Assembly (NCBI GenBank): GCA_045541875.1
Contig: JAZQJX010000074.1
Coordinates: forward strand, 1-64,000
DNA: 64,000 nucleotides
Reading direction: 5' to 3'
DNA from: RGIG1828 sp045541875
GTDB taxonomy: Bacteria; Bacillota; Clostridia; UMGS1810
Below the pieces are notes generated by a model. That model was given only the letters and a program-made list of their open reading frames with translations, was not told the origin of the DNA and did not search any database. Positions 1 to 7,987 of this stretch are shown one piece after another; positions within the stretch are counted from its first letter, which is position 1, and each line of letters starts with the position of its first letter. A program made the translations under genes and the position numbers.

Positions 1-60
1 ATTTTAATAGATTCAGAAAAAGAATATTACATATGTTCAACTACAAAAAGTCAAACATTG

Positions 61-96
61 GAAAGGCGGCTGCATAAAAAGCTGCAACCGCCATCA
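61..96. repeat. Short inverted repeat at left edge
   Basis: Arms GGCGGcTGCA and TGCAaCCGCC flank a short A-rich loop. This could be the terminator of a gene lying off the left end, but no clear T-run follows on either strand. Confidence 0.4.
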
Positions 97-107
97 AAAA
101 TTCCATT

Positions 108-140
108 ATTTAATTGTGACCCCAACTATTGACAAAGAGC
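108..140 (+). repeat. 33-nt dispersed repeat, copy 1
   Basis: This 33-nt stretch recurs in inverted orientation at 16749-16781 with three mismatches. Its core is CAACTATTGACAAAGAGC. Both copies lie in intergenic DNA close to a terminator hairpin. No gene overlaps it and its function is unknown. Confidence 0.7.
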
Positions 141-142
141 CC

Positions 143-179
143 AAAAAAATAACTCCCGCCTCTGCGAGAGTTATTTTTC
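143..179 (-). terminator. Terminator of tRNA-Glu
   Basis: Arms AAATAACTC and GAGTTATTT form a hairpin. Read on the minus strand, the stem is followed by a run of T. It lies just 3' of the minus-strand tRNA-Glu. Confidence 0.8.
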
Positions 180-182
180 TTA

Positions 183-254
183 TGACCCCTACGGGATTCG
201 AACCCATGTTATCGCCGTGAAAGGGCGGTGTCTTAACCACTTGACCAAGGGGCC
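183..254 (-). tRNA. tRNA-Glu (TTC anticodon)
   Basis: The reverse complement folds as a cloverleaf. The acceptor 5' strand GGCCCCT pairs with AGGGGTC, a discriminator A follows, and the T loop is GGTTCGAATCC. The anticodon loop CTTTCAC carries TTC (Glu). CCA is not encoded. A consensus promoter lies upstream and a terminator downstream, so it appears to be a single-tRNA transcription unit. Confidence 0.96.
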
Positions 255-276
255 TTATTGCCAATCAACGTATGCT

Positions 277-305
277 ATTATATCATACGGTTTTGGGTTT
301 GTCAA
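277..305 (-). promoter_or_regulatory. SigA promoter of tRNA-Glu
   Basis: On the minus strand this reads TTGACA, a 17-nt spacer and TATAAT, a perfect consensus, ending about 20 nt before the tRNA 5' end. Confidence 0.9.
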
Positions 306-415
306 CACTTTTTTAAAATATTTTTTCAAAAAATTTGCACATATTTTGGCAAGGTCTATTGTGATTTTTGAGGATAAAAACACAAAACATTCTTTTGAAA
401 ATATGAAAAAAGGAC

Positions 416-444
416 TTGTTTTTAAAAGTGATTTGTGGTATATT
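416..444 (+). promoter_or_regulatory. Putative SigA promoter of the foldase gene
   Basis: TTGTTT, a 17-nt spacer and TATATT lie about 80 nt upstream of the foldase start codon. The -35 is imperfect. Confidence 0.55.
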
Positions 445-521
445 ATTTTATATGTGCAATGCGATATTTTTTATGAAACAAAAAATATCCGTTTCTACTA
501 TTAAAGGAAGGCGTGAAAAAC

Positions 522-1577
522 ATGAAAAAAATTACAAAAATTATGGCGCTTGTACTCACATTCAGTTTTGCACTGATGTGTTTTGCAGGTTGCGGTCTTA
601 TTAAAGACTATTCCGAAATCGAAGCACGTGAAGAAGCGGCAAAGTATGAAGCAGAGCAAAAAGAACAGATGGCAGCAACCGTTCTTAAAATCGCTGATGA
701 CATCGAAGTAAACGGCGCGTACTATGGCTGGTTTTTCTCAAATGCATATAACAGTGCATATGAAGTGGCAAGTCAGGCACTTTCTGCAGACAGTTCCGCA
801 GCAAGCGATGCAACTCCCGAAGTTGACACAGATGCTGTAAAAGCACAGGCTCAAGAGCAGATTATAGACATCAAAATGGCTTACAAAAAAGCAGTTGAAG
901 CAGGAATTGAACTTACAGCAGAAGATGAAGAAGCAATTGCAGAAAATGTGAAAAACATCAAAACACAGGTTGCTCAGGGAACAGCACAGATGGGAATTTC
1001 CTATGAAGACTATCTGATGCTTGTTAACACAAACGCTGAAACAGTTGAGCAGATTGTTAAAGAAGAATATATGGGTAATCTTTACCTTGCATCTTTAGTT
1101 TCTGACAGTTATGTCAGTGCAAAACACATTCTTGTAAAATTCGGCGATGAAGACCGTACAAAAGAAGAAGCAGAAAAGATTGCAAACGAAATCAAAGCAA
1201 AACTTGACTCAGGCGATGACTTTGACAAACTTATGGAAGAAAAGAGTGAAGACGGAAGAGACGCATCAGGAAAACTTGCATCTCCCAATGGCTACACATT
1301 CTCAACCGGAGAAATGGTTCCCGAATTTGAAGCAAAAGCATTTGCAATGAAAGACGGCGAAATCAGTGAACCTGTCCTTGTAGAGTCCGAAGGCTATAAT
1401 GGTTTCCACATCATTAAAAAAGTTCCCACAAGTCTCTCAGGCGTAGCATCTGCTCTTTCTTCATCACAAAATACTGAAGTATTCACAAAAATCAATGCAG
1501 AAAGAGAAGCACTCTCTAAGGATGTAAAAGTTGAAGAAACAGACAAAATCAACTTCTACACAGAATCAATGAAATAA
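522..1577 (+). CDS. prsA: PrsA-like peptidyl-prolyl isomerase lipoprotein (PpiC domain)
   Basis: This is a probable extracytoplasmic foldase that catalyses prolyl cis-trans isomerisation of exported proteins. It has a 351-aa product with a lipoprotein signal peptide whose lipobox ends at Cys24 (CFAGC). A helical N-terminal segment lies at about 50-185. The parvulin/PpiC domain at about 190-310 shows the family signatures VSAKHILVKF, GEMVPEFEAKAF and GFHIIKK. I chose the ATG at 522 because AAGGAAGG lies about 10 nt upstream. An in-frame GTG at 513 sits inside that ribosome binding site. The gene stands alone between its own promoter and terminator. The many large exported proteins at the right of the window are plausible clients (inference). 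Family assignment is firm; the exact symbol is by analogy. Confidence 0.88.
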   Translation: MKKITKIMALVLTFSFALMCFAGCGLIKDYSEIEAREEAAKYEAEQKEQMAATVLKIADDIEVNGAYYGWFFSNAYNSAYEVASQALSADSSAASDATPEVDTDAVKAQAQEQIIDIKMAYKKAVEAGIELTAEDEEAIAENVKNIKTQVAQGTAQMGISYEDYLMLVNTNAETVEQIVKEEYMGNLYLASLVSDSYVSAKHILVKFGDEDRTKEEAEKIANEIKAKLDSGDDFDKLMEEKSEDGRDASGKLASPNGYTFSTGEMVPEFEAKAFAMKDGEISEPVLVESEGYNGFHIIKKVPTSLSGVASALSSSQNTEVFTKINAEREALSKDVKVEETDKINFYTESMK

Positions 1578-1591
1578 TTAAATTCCAAATG

Positions 1592-1625
1592 AAAGGGCAT
1601 TCCCAAAAGGATGCCCTTTTTGTTT
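1592..1625 (+). terminator. Terminator after the foldase gene
   Basis: Arms AAAGGGCAT and ATGCCCTTT are followed by TTTTTG. The hairpin lies between the convergent foldase and spoVG genes. Confidence 0.88.
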
Positions 1626-1627
1626 GT

Positions 1628-1900
1628 TTAAAAACTATTTTCCTCAACAAGTGTTGAATGATATTTTTCCAGGATTCTTTCCTGCATAAGTTCTCTCATA
1701 TCCATATTGATGGGATGGGCAATATCTTTATATTCACCCTCAGGTGTTTTTCTTGATGGCATTGCTATAAAAAGTTTGTCCTGACCGTCAATAATTTTTA
1801 TGTCGTGTACCACAAAAGCATTGTCAAAAGTTACGGAAACAACTGCTTTCATTTTGTCTTCCTGATGCATTTGTCTTATGCGAATATCTGTTATATCCAA
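1628..1900 (-). CDS. spoVG: Septation/sporulation regulator SpoVG
   Basis: SpoVG is a small nucleic-acid-binding regulator that affects asymmetric septation and many stationary-phase genes in Firmicutes. The 90-aa product begins LDITDIRIRQM and contains the conserved segments VSVTFDNAFVVHDIKII and FIAMPSRKTPEGEYKDIAHP. The start is a TTG at 1900, because GGAGGT lies 7 nt upstream. The longer ATG-initiated reading at 1930 would add ten residues across that ribosome binding site. The gene is divergent from murC across a short AT-rich intergenic region. I could not assign a sigma-H promoter with confidence. Confidence 0.95.
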   Translation of the reverse strand: MDITDIRIRQMHQEDKMKAVVSVTFDNAFVVHDIKIIDGQDKLFIAMPSRKTPEGEYKDIAHPINMDMRELMQERILEKYHSTLVEENSF

Positions 1901-2069
1901 TGTAATACCTCCGTTAATTGATTGTAGCAAACTGCTGATTTTATTTTGCTCTCATTTTTAATTATAATACACATAAAAGAAAACAAATTTTGTGTAATAT
2001 TAATGTTTATTTTTGCTATCCAATAGTGTATAATGTATAGAGAGTTACATGACTGGAGTTGTATGAATT

Positions 2070-3413
2070 TTGAAAAATTTAACATATGTACATTTTATAG
2101 GAATCGGCGGCATCAGTATGAGTGCCATTGCAAAGGTTTTGCTCCATAATGGTGTCAGGGTGAGTGGATCAGACTCAGGCGAAGGCAAAGCAACTGAAGA
2201 ACTCAAATCTCTGGGGGCGACAGTTTTTTGCGGACACAGCGAAGATAACATCAAAAATCCTGACCTTGTGGTCTATACCGCCGCAATAAAAGATGACAAT
2301 CCCGAACTTAAAAAAGCAAGGGATATGGGAATTAAAACAGTTGCACGCTCCAAGATGCTTGGAACGATTATGAAAGAATATAAAAAGGCCATAAGTGTGG
2401 CGGGAACTCACGGCAAAACCACCACCACATCCATGATGACCTATGTTCTTATGAAAGCAAATCTTGATCCCACGGTTATGGTTGGCGGAGAACTCGACAT
2501 TATAGACGGCAATTTCAAAATAGGAAACAGTGAGTACTTTCTCACCGAATCCTGTGAATATTGCAGGTCGTTTTTAGACTTTTTCCCCACAGTCGGCATA
2601 ATCCTGAATGTGGAAGAAGATCACCTTGATTATTACCGTGATATTGACGACATAAAAGACGCTTTTTCAGATTTTGCAAATCTTATACCCGAAGACGGTG
2701 TTCTCGTGGCACTTGCTGACAGTTCGAATGTTTCCGATTGCATAAAAAATACAAAGGCAACCCCAATAACATACGGATTTGAAAAAGGTGACTACAGAGC
2801 AAAAAATATTACCTTTGATGACTTCGGATATCCCACATTTGATATATATAAAAATGATGAAAAAGTTGAAACTCTCACTCTTTCGGTTGTTGGCAGACAT
2901 AATGTTTTAAATGCCACAGGAGTTTATGCAGCATCCATTGCCATGGGAATATCAAAAGACGCCATAAAATGCGGGATAGAAGCATTTTCAGGTACAAAGA
3001 GACGTTTTGAGAAAAAAGGAAAATGCAATGGTGCACTCATAATTGATGACTATGCACATCACCCCACAGAAATTGCCGCAACCTTTGATAGTGTAAAAAA
3101 AATAAAGCACAACACGGTGTGGTGCGTTTTTCAGCCTCATACCTACACCCGTACGAAAGCACTTTTTGATGATTTTTCAAAAGTCCTTTCAAAAGTTGAC
3201 AGAATGATTTTAACAGATATTTATGCTGCAAGAGAAAAGGATACAGGAGAGGTAAGTTCAAAAATGCTTTCCGATTCCATAGACGGAAGTATCTATATCA
3301 AAGATTTTTCTGAAATTGCAGATTTTCTCAAAAAAAATGCATCCAAAGGTGACATTATAATCACCATGGGTGCAGGAAATGTAGTAGATATATGTGATAT
3401 GATAAAAGAATAA
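2070..3413 (+). CDS. murC: UDP-N-acetylmuramate--L-alanine ligase MurC
   Basis: MurC adds L-alanine to UDP-MurNAc with ATP, the first peptide-stem step of peptidoglycan synthesis in the cytoplasm. The 447-aa protein has the N-terminal nucleotide motif HFIGIGGISMSAIAKVL, the ATP-binding P-loop GTHGKTTT at about 112-119, and the central motifs NVEEDHLDYY and DDYAHHPTEI. The last is the usual MurC signature. Length is normal for the family. The start is TTG at 2070 with a GGAG about 12 nt upstream; no in-frame ATG lies nearby. A strong bidirectional terminator follows. Confidence 0.95.
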   Translation: MKNLTYVHFIGIGGISMSAIAKVLLHNGVRVSGSDSGEGKATEELKSLGATVFCGHSEDNIKNPDLVVYTAAIKDDNPELKKARDMGIKTVARSKMLGTIMKEYKKAISVAGTHGKTTTTSMMTYVLMKANLDPTVMVGGELDIIDGNFKIGNSEYFLTESCEYCRSFLDFFPTVGIILNVEEDHLDYYRDIDDIKDAFSDFANLIPEDGVLVALADSSNVSDCIKNTKATPITYGFEKGDYRAKNITFDDFGYPTFDIYKNDEKVETLTLSVVGRHNVLNATGVYAASIAMGISKDAIKCGIEAFSGTKRRFEKKGKCNGALIIDDYAHHPTEIAATFDSVKKIKHNTVWCVFQPHTYTRTKALFDDFSKVLSKVDRMILTDIYAAREKDTGEVSSKMLSDSIDGSIYIKDFSEIADFLKKNASKGDIIITMGAGNVVDICDMIKE

Positions 3414-3414
3414 T

Positions 3415-3457
3415 AAGGTAGTGCAAAAATTCATTTGATTTTTTGCACTACCTTTTT
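3415..3457. terminator. Bidirectional terminator, murC / 3466 gene
   Basis: Perfect 15-bp arms (AAGGTAGTGCAAAAA and its complement) with T-rich flanks lie between convergent genes. Confidence 0.9.
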
Positions 3458-3465
3458 ACATTTAG

Positions 3466-3954
3466 TTATCTTTTAACCGAATATGATCCGCAAATCATAA
3501 TAATACCATCAGATGTCATTTTGATTCCTCTGCCGTCATCAACAGGGATAATCAAAAGATGATTAGACGGAGCATCAACACCGTCTGAAAGGTCATAACC
3601 CAAAGTTACGTCAGCAATTCCGCCTTTTTTGGTTGCAACAATTTTTCCGCTTCCCATTCTGAGAATCATCTGACAACTTTTGTCGCCGATGATTGTCTGA
3701 CCTTTTGAAACGTTGACAATATTGAAATATGTTCCGCCCTCAACAGTTACATTCTGAGGACCGGAAGACGTTGAAATGTTTGCAACAGATGAGTCAACAT
3801 AACTTTTCATCTGAGGAATTAAAACATCTTCAACATAGGAAAGTGTAATGAGGGGATCATCTGCACTTCCCGGTTCTGCTGATGCAGGAGCAACGCAAAG
3901 AGCCAGAGCGAAGGCTGCTATTGCTGAAATTGTTTTTGTGTAGAATTTTTTCAT
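3466..3954 (-). CDS. Exported protein of unknown function
   Basis: I do not recognise a named family. The 162-aa product has an N-terminal signal peptide (MKKFYTKTISAIAAFALALC, cleavage probably after PASA). A mature region follows that starts with EPGSADDPLITLSYVED, predicted short helix then beta-rich. Similar PGSADDPL-type starts occur in Clostridia exported proteins of unknown role (from memory, not checked). AAGGTGG lies 7 nt before the ATG. It is downstream of mazF on the same strand and may be co-transcribed with it. Confidence 0.75.
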   Translation of the reverse strand: MKKFYTKTISAIAAFALALCVAPASAEPGSADDPLITLSYVEDVLIPQMKSYVDSSVANISTSSGPQNVTVEGGTYFNIVNVSKGQTIIGDKSCQMILRMGSGKIVATKKGGIADVTLGYDLSDGVDAPSNHLLIIPVDDGRGIKMTSDGIIMICGSYSVKR

Positions 3955-3979
3955 TTGTATACCACCTTTTTGTCAAATT

Positions 3980-4348
3980 TTAAAACCATGGTCCTTCCAT
4001 ATCAAGACCAAGACTGATTTTTAAAGCGTCACTGATTTTATCACATAGTCCCGGATCCGCATGGCCGGTTTTTTCCTTTAAACGACGTTTGTCTATTGTG
4101 CGGATTTGTTCTAAAAGAACAACTGAGTTTTTTGAAAGACCATATTTTTCGCCGGGTATTTCAATATGCGTGGGTAATTTTGCTTTGTTTATCTGTGAGG
4201 TAATCGCCGCAACAATCACGGTGGGACTGTATTTGTTGCCAATGTCATTCTGAACAACTAAAACAGGCCTCACCCCGCCTTGTTCCGAGCCAACAACAGG
4301 ACTTAAGTCAGCGTAATAAATATCACCACGTCTGATTGTCAATATCAT
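3980..4348 (-). CDS. mazF: MazF/EndoA-type endoribonuclease toxin
   Basis: This is a PemK/MazF-family sequence-specific mRNA interferase, the toxin of a type II toxin-antitoxin pair. The 122-aa protein shows the family hallmarks RRGDIYYADLSPVVGSEQGG, RPVLVVQND, SPTVIVAAITSQ and LLEQIRTIDKRRL. These closely resemble the chromosomal EndoA (NdoA) of Bacillus and Clostridia. The start codon overlaps the antitoxin stop (ATGA), which indicates translational coupling. In Firmicutes this pair often lies next to alr and nnrD; here nnrD is close but alr is absent. Confidence 0.93.
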   Translation of the reverse strand: MILTIRRGDIYYADLSPVVGSEQGGVRPVLVVQNDIGNKYSPTVIVAAITSQINKAKLPTHIEIPGEKYGLSKNSVVLLEQIRTIDKRRLKEKTGHADPGLCDKISDALKISLGLDMEGPWF

Positions 4349-4620
4349 TCACACTCCGCAAGTTTATCCTCGTAGAGCTGCAGTTGACGGGCATCCGAAT
4401 CAAGAGAAAACTCGCAATATTCAAGATTGAATTGTGCCATTTCCTCATATCCCTTTTTCAGTTTCTGAATAATTTCATTTCTTTTTCGTTGTTTGATGTA
4501 AAGCCTCATGGCTTCACGGATAAATTCACTTCTGTTAATATTCTGGGAATGGGCTAAGTTGTCCGCTTCTTCAAGTAAGGTATCAGGCAAGCTGATTAAA
4601 ACTTTTTTCTGCCGTGCCAT
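4345..4620 (-). CDS. MazE/EndoAI-type ribbon-helix-helix antitoxin
   Basis: The predicted antitoxin has 91 aa. The N-terminal ribbon-helix-helix DNA-binding domain spans about 5-45 (KVLISLPDTLLEEAD, then INRSEFIREAMRLYI). The C-terminal acidic/amphipathic tail is the usual toxin-neutralising region. A GGGGG ribosome binding site precedes the ATG. It heads the two-gene operon from a consensus promoter at 4670-4698. By family analogy the protein represses its own promoter together with the toxin. Confidence 0.92.
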   Translation of the reverse strand: MARQKKVLISLPDTLLEEADNLAHSQNINRSEFIREAMRLYIKQRKRNEIIQKLKKGYEEMAQFNLEYCEFSLDSDARQLQLYEDKLAECE

Positions 4621-4669
4621 TTATCTGCGCCCCCAATCTGTAAGGTGAAACCTTTTATACCATATAAAT

Positions 4670-4698
4670 ATTATATAGTGTTTTGACCATTCTGTCAA
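4670..4698 (-). promoter_or_regulatory. Consensus SigA promoter of mazEF
   Basis: On the minus strand this reads TTGACA, 17 nt, TATAAT. It sits in the 200-bp gap between the lipoprotein gene and mazE, so the toxin-antitoxin pair can be transcribed independently of the nnrD operon. Confidence 0.9.
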
Positions 4699-4820
4699 AT
4701 ACACTTTATGCCAAATCAAAGTTTGGACTAAAGGAATCACCGCCGGGATATGAACGCATACATATGTAAATGGCAGTGCCGTCATATTTCTGCTGCTCTG
4801 CGGTGATAATATTATTCCCT

Positions 4821-5408
4821 TCAATTTTTAAATTTAAACTCATTAAATACAATTTCAGTGTGCATAAAGTCATCTTCATCAAAAATCTGCATTTTAACAG
4901 GCAAAACATCTTTGGTGTTTACCCATAGTTTCATATGTGCACTGTCCGGCGTAGGATTTATCACATCACACTCTAAAAGAGTTGTTTTTGATGAAGAGAT
5001 TTCCGAAACAGAAATACTCACACTTTCAGATTCATAGTAACTTTTGAAAAATGTGTTCACAAATATGTACATATCGTCCGGAGACGATGGTGCCTCAAAG
5101 GTATTTTCACCCCGTGATATCCGTGTTTTATCTTCGTTTATGAAAAATTCCATATCCTCAGATTTTACCGTGTATGCATTTTTCACTTTGTCATATGTGA
5201 CATCACATTCATATTCGCTCACCCCTCCCTTGGTATATGAATATACATTGCAGTTGGCAGTATATGAATCGGGAGAGTAGTAGGTATCGTGTACGAGTTT
5301 GTGAATATTTTCTCTTGTATCTTTATTACTGCATCCGAAACCAAGAAGCATAACAGATGATATAACAGCAAATAAGGTAAAAACTTTTTTGAAGTTCAGG
5401 GAAAAAAT
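4821..5408 (-). CDS. GerS/LolA-like lipoprotein, non-canonical start
   Basis: The 195-aa product resembles the outer-membrane-lipoprotein-carrier-like lipoproteins of Clostridia, including the germination factor GerS. I base this on size, lipoprotein architecture and neighbourhood, so it is tentative. The signal peptide (NFKKVFTLFAVISSVMLLGF, then GC at residue 26) exists only if translation begins upstream of the first ATG at 5351. In that frame there is no ATG, GTG or TTG. The best candidate is ATT at 5408, exactly 7 nt after GGAGG, and the alternative is CTG at 5399. The mature part is beta-rich, with VSISVSEISSSKTTLLECDV and KLWVNTKDVLPVKMQIFDEDD. It follows nnrD by about 25 nt, so they are probably co-transcribed. 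Confidence 0.7.
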   Translation of the reverse strand: MFSLNFKKVFTLFAVISSVMLLGFGCSNKDTRENIHKLVHDTYYSPDSYTANCNVYSYTKGGVSEYECDVTYDKVKNAYTVKSEDMEFFINEDKTRISRGENTFEAPSSPDDMYIFVNTFFKSYYESESVSISVSEISSSKTTLLECDVINPTPDSAHMKLWVNTKDVLPVKMQIFDEDDFMHTEIVFNEFKFKN

Positions 5409-5433
5409 GTGATCTCCTCCGGAAAAATAATCT

Positions 5434-6366
5434 TTAATATTTTTCGCTTGTTTCTTTTATGACATATGCCAGATAATTAATTATATCGGAAGCAATCAAA
5501 GAATATTCCCCATATTTTAAAGTTGCCATATCTCCTGCAACAGAGTGGAAAAATACTCCTGCAAGGGAAGATAAAAGGGGAGGGTTTGAGCCTGCGCAAA
5601 ATGATGCAATGGCACCTGACAAAACATCGCCGGTGCCTCCTGTTGCCATACCGGGGTTTCCGAAAATATTTGTATATACTTCACCATTTGCAGTTGCGAC
5701 CACAGTCTCGTGGGATTTTAAAATAACTGTGCAACCATATCTGATCGCGAAGTCAACCGCTTTCTGATGCTTGTCTTTCAGAATCTCATCACAACTAAAT
5801 CCTGTAAGTTTGGAAAATTCGCCGATGTGTGGTGTGATAATAACAGGGCAAGATGCCTTTTTTAAAACAGACACATCATGGGAAATGGCACCAAGTCCTC
5901 CTGCATCTATCACAAGAGGTACTGAGGAATTTGTGATGATATCTGTCATAAGTTTTTCCGAGTTTTTTGTAACTGCCATTCCGGGACCTGCGAGAACACA
6001 TGAAGACGTATTTACCCTATGGCTTATTTCATCCCAAACACTCTCAGAAAACATACCGTTTTCAGATGAAACCGGAAATGTCATTGCCTCTGTAAGTTTT
6101 ATTTCAAAAATAGCATTCAGGTCCTTTGGACATATAACAGTAACCAAACCGCATCCGCACCGAAGCGCAGACATGGCACTCATACACGGTGCTCCTGTCA
6201 TTCCGGTTGAACCGCCGATTATGATAAGCCTTCCGAAATCTCCTTTGTGAACTTCTCTTTTTCTTTTTTTCACGGCATCTTTAACAAGAGAAATATCAAT
6301 AGGGTTTGGGACATCGCTTTTTCTTTTGTTTTCGAGAGTTTTTTTGAACAATGATTCAATGTCCAT
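5434..6366 (-). CDS. nnrD: ADP-dependent (S)-NAD(P)H-hydrate dehydratase (NnrD domain)
   Basis: This is a nicotinamide-nucleotide repair enzyme that dehydrates damaged NADHX/NADPHX using ADP. The 310-aa ribokinase-like protein has RLIIIGGSTGMTGAPCMSA, VLAGPGMA, PLVIDAGGLGAI, ITPHIGEFSKLTG and the C-terminal anion-hole signature GNPGMATGGTGDVLSG. Many bacteria fuse this domain to an N-terminal YjeF epimerase domain; that domain is absent here and only about 45 residues precede the kinase fold. Start chosen at ATG 6366, where GAGG lies 8 nt upstream. The GTG/ATG at 6375/6372 overlap that site. It is followed closely by the GerS-like gene. Confidence 0.92.
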   Translation of the reverse strand: MDIESLFKKTLENKRKSDVPNPIDISLVKDAVKKRKREVHKGDFGRLIIIGGSTGMTGAPCMSAMSALRCGCGLVTVICPKDLNAIFEIKLTEAMTFPVSSENGMFSESVWDEISHRVNTSSCVLAGPGMAVTKNSEKLMTDIITNSSVPLVIDAGGLGAISHDVSVLKKASCPVIITPHIGEFSKLTGFSCDEILKDKHQKAVDFAIRYGCTVILKSHETVVATANGEVYTNIFGNPGMATGGTGDVLSGAIASFCAGSNPPLLSSLAGVFFHSVAGDMATLKYGEYSLIASDIINYLAYVIKETSEKY

Positions 6367-6376
6367 ATTCATCACC

Positions 6377-6895
6377 TCAGATCACCACTCTTGGTGCATA
6401 TGTTTTAAATGCATCTATCATTCTTCCTGTAGGATTGAAAATAAGTTTCATTTTCTGACCATTTTTAAAAAAGACTGCGTAATAATCTGTATAAGTGGAT
6501 GAATTGGCAGAGGCATTTATTATATTTGTGAAGTCTTCTTTCTTATGTTTTTTTTCGTTTTCATCTCCGACTTTTCCAAATTCAATGAAGGATTTTGTGT
6601 GAATTGTAATAATTCTTCTTCTTTTTTTCTTATGAGTGATTCTGTCCACATCAAGTTCGCCGTTTGTAAGAATATATTCATATTCCACGTCAAAAGATGA
6701 AATAATCTTATATGCACCAAAATATATCCCGGCCACCGTAAGAGGCCAGATTGAAATAAGATAAGAGGGTAAAATCAGAAAAATCAAAGTAACTGCAAGC
6801 ACAACAAAGGTTGCAACAAGTATAATCATTCCTGATTTTAAGTAGTCTCCTTTTTTCTTTTTTTGCTTAATCATATATTCAATAAAAGTATCCAA
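6377..6895 (-). CDS. DUF6106-like membrane protein
   Basis: The 172-aa protein has two adjacent transmembrane helices at about 25-70 (MIILVATFVVLAVTLIFLIL and a second hydrophobic stretch to about 68). A cytoplasmic-looking domain with a Lys/Arg patch (KKKRRR) and a C-terminal TYAPRVVI follow. It resembles the DUF6106 family of Clostridia, function unknown. The start is a TTG at 6895 with AAGGGGG about 8 nt upstream. The ATG at 6913 has no ribosome binding site. The stop lies about 10 bp before the nnrD start, so the two are probably one transcript. Confidence 0.7.
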   Translation of the reverse strand: MDTFIEYMIKQKKKKGDYLKSGMIILVATFVVLAVTLIFLILPSYLISIWPLTVAGIYFGAYKIISSFDVEYEYILTNGELDVDRITHKKKRRRIITIHTKSFIEFGKVGDENEKKHKKEDFTNIINASANSSTYTDYYAVFFKNGQKMKLIFNPTGRMIDAFKTYAPRVVI

Positions 6896-6950
6896 TGTAA
6901 AAACCCCCTTCAAAGTCTGTCTATAATTATATCATAGCAGAATCTTCAAA

Positions 6951-7796
6951 TCAATAGTCTTTGAGTAATTGTGAGGCATCTGTAACATGTGAGCGGTTGA
7001 ATCTTTTCAGATTCCAAAGTTCATTTTTTTCCCCTGTCAAAATATTATATCCCGATTCGCACCCAAGACTCATTTTGTAGCCTGAACATCTGAGTACCGA
7101 TGTCATTTCACTTGATTTCTGCCCGAAAGGATACACATATACATACGGAGATTTTCCTGTGGCGGATTTTATCGCATTATGTGCTCTTTTTAAGTCATCA
7201 TAAAATAATTTTCTGTAGTCTTGAGGATTTTCCTTTTCTTTTTTCGCACTTCCTTTTCTTTCATCGTTAAACGTGTGAAGATTGTATGAATGATTCTGAA
7301 AATCCACAAGTCCGCTTTCTGACATCTCTGATACCTGTGCCCATGTCATATGGGCATATTCTGTGTGATTGTCAGGGTGAATGCTCTGATAATCGCTCAG
7401 TGATGCGATGGGTGACATAACAGCCTTAACGCCATGTTTTTTAAGTATGGGATATGCAAATGTGAAATTGTTGAGATATCCGTCGTCTAATGTTATCATA
7501 ACACATTTTTCACCCGGTATTTTTCCGTAATTGACAAAATCTGATATGTCACATGGCAACACAAATGTGAACCCGTTTTCCTTTAAATAAACAATGTCTT
7601 TTTCAAATTCGCTCATATTTATAACATACGTACTTTCTTTTCCGTTTTTTGTAAATCCGTGATACATTAAAATGGCAAGTTTGAATTGTCCGGGTTTTGA
7701 ACTTACAGATATGTTTTTTGGAAATGATGCAGAAAACATAATCAGCACAAGAAGAAATAAAAGTGTTGTAAGTTTTTGAAATATAAGTCTTTTCAA
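6951..7796 (-). CDS. Polysaccharide deacetylase (NodB-like)
   Basis: This is a carbohydrate esterase family 4 type enzyme that probably deacetylates cell-wall or exopolysaccharide GlcNAc. The 281-aa protein has an uncleaved signal anchor or signal peptide (about 8-25). The metal/base motif TLDDG lies at about 103-106, the zinc His motif HSYNLH at about 169-174, and YPFGQ near 223. It also shows AILMYHGF, common in extracellular deacetylases such as PgaB/PdaA relatives. The start codon is TTG at 7796, 8 nt after GAGGGTG. It is monocistronic, separated from guaB by a terminator. Confidence 0.88.
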   Translation of the reverse strand: MKRLIFQKLTTLLFLLVLIMFSASFPKNISVSSKPGQFKLAILMYHGFTKNGKESTYVINMSEFEKDIVYLKENGFTFVLPCDISDFVNYGKIPGEKCVMITLDDGYLNNFTFAYPILKKHGVKAVMSPIASLSDYQSIHPDNHTEYAHMTWAQVSEMSESGLVDFQNHSYNLHTFNDERKGSAKKEKENPQDYRKLFYDDLKRAHNAIKSATGKSPYVYVYPFGQKSSEMTSVLRCSGYKMSLGCESGYNILTGEKNELWNLKRFNRSHVTDASQLLKDY

Positions 7797-7920
7797 TTTA
7801 TTGTCACCCTCATAAAATTACATATAAAACTATCTTTTAATATAATAATTATAGCATTGATATGATAAAAATACAGAAAATATTACCCTTTGGATATTAT
7901 ATATAAATTCAAAACAAACA

Positions 7921-7973
7921 AAAAAATAAAGGGGTGTAAATTAAATTCGCATGAAATAATTTACATCCCTTTA
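7921..7973 (-). terminator. Terminator of guaB
   Basis: Arms AAAGGGGTGTAAATTA and TAATTTACATCCCTTT form the stem. Read on the minus strand, the stem is followed by TATTTTTTTG. It sits immediately 3' of guaB. Confidence 0.88.
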
Positions 7974-7987
7974 TGTAGGCTTATTAA

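Noticed and set aside
1931..2069. Sigma-H promoter for spoVG and promoter for murC
   Set aside because: Several AT-rich TATAAT-like words occur on both strands, but none is paired with a convincing -35 or a sigma-H pattern, so no site is called.
4706..4843. Possible 45-codon ORF overlapping the end of the GerS-like gene
   Set aside because: No ribosome binding site, no recognisable family, and it ends where the mazEF promoter begins. It could be a chance frame; no frameshift of the lipoprotein gene is needed to explain its length.
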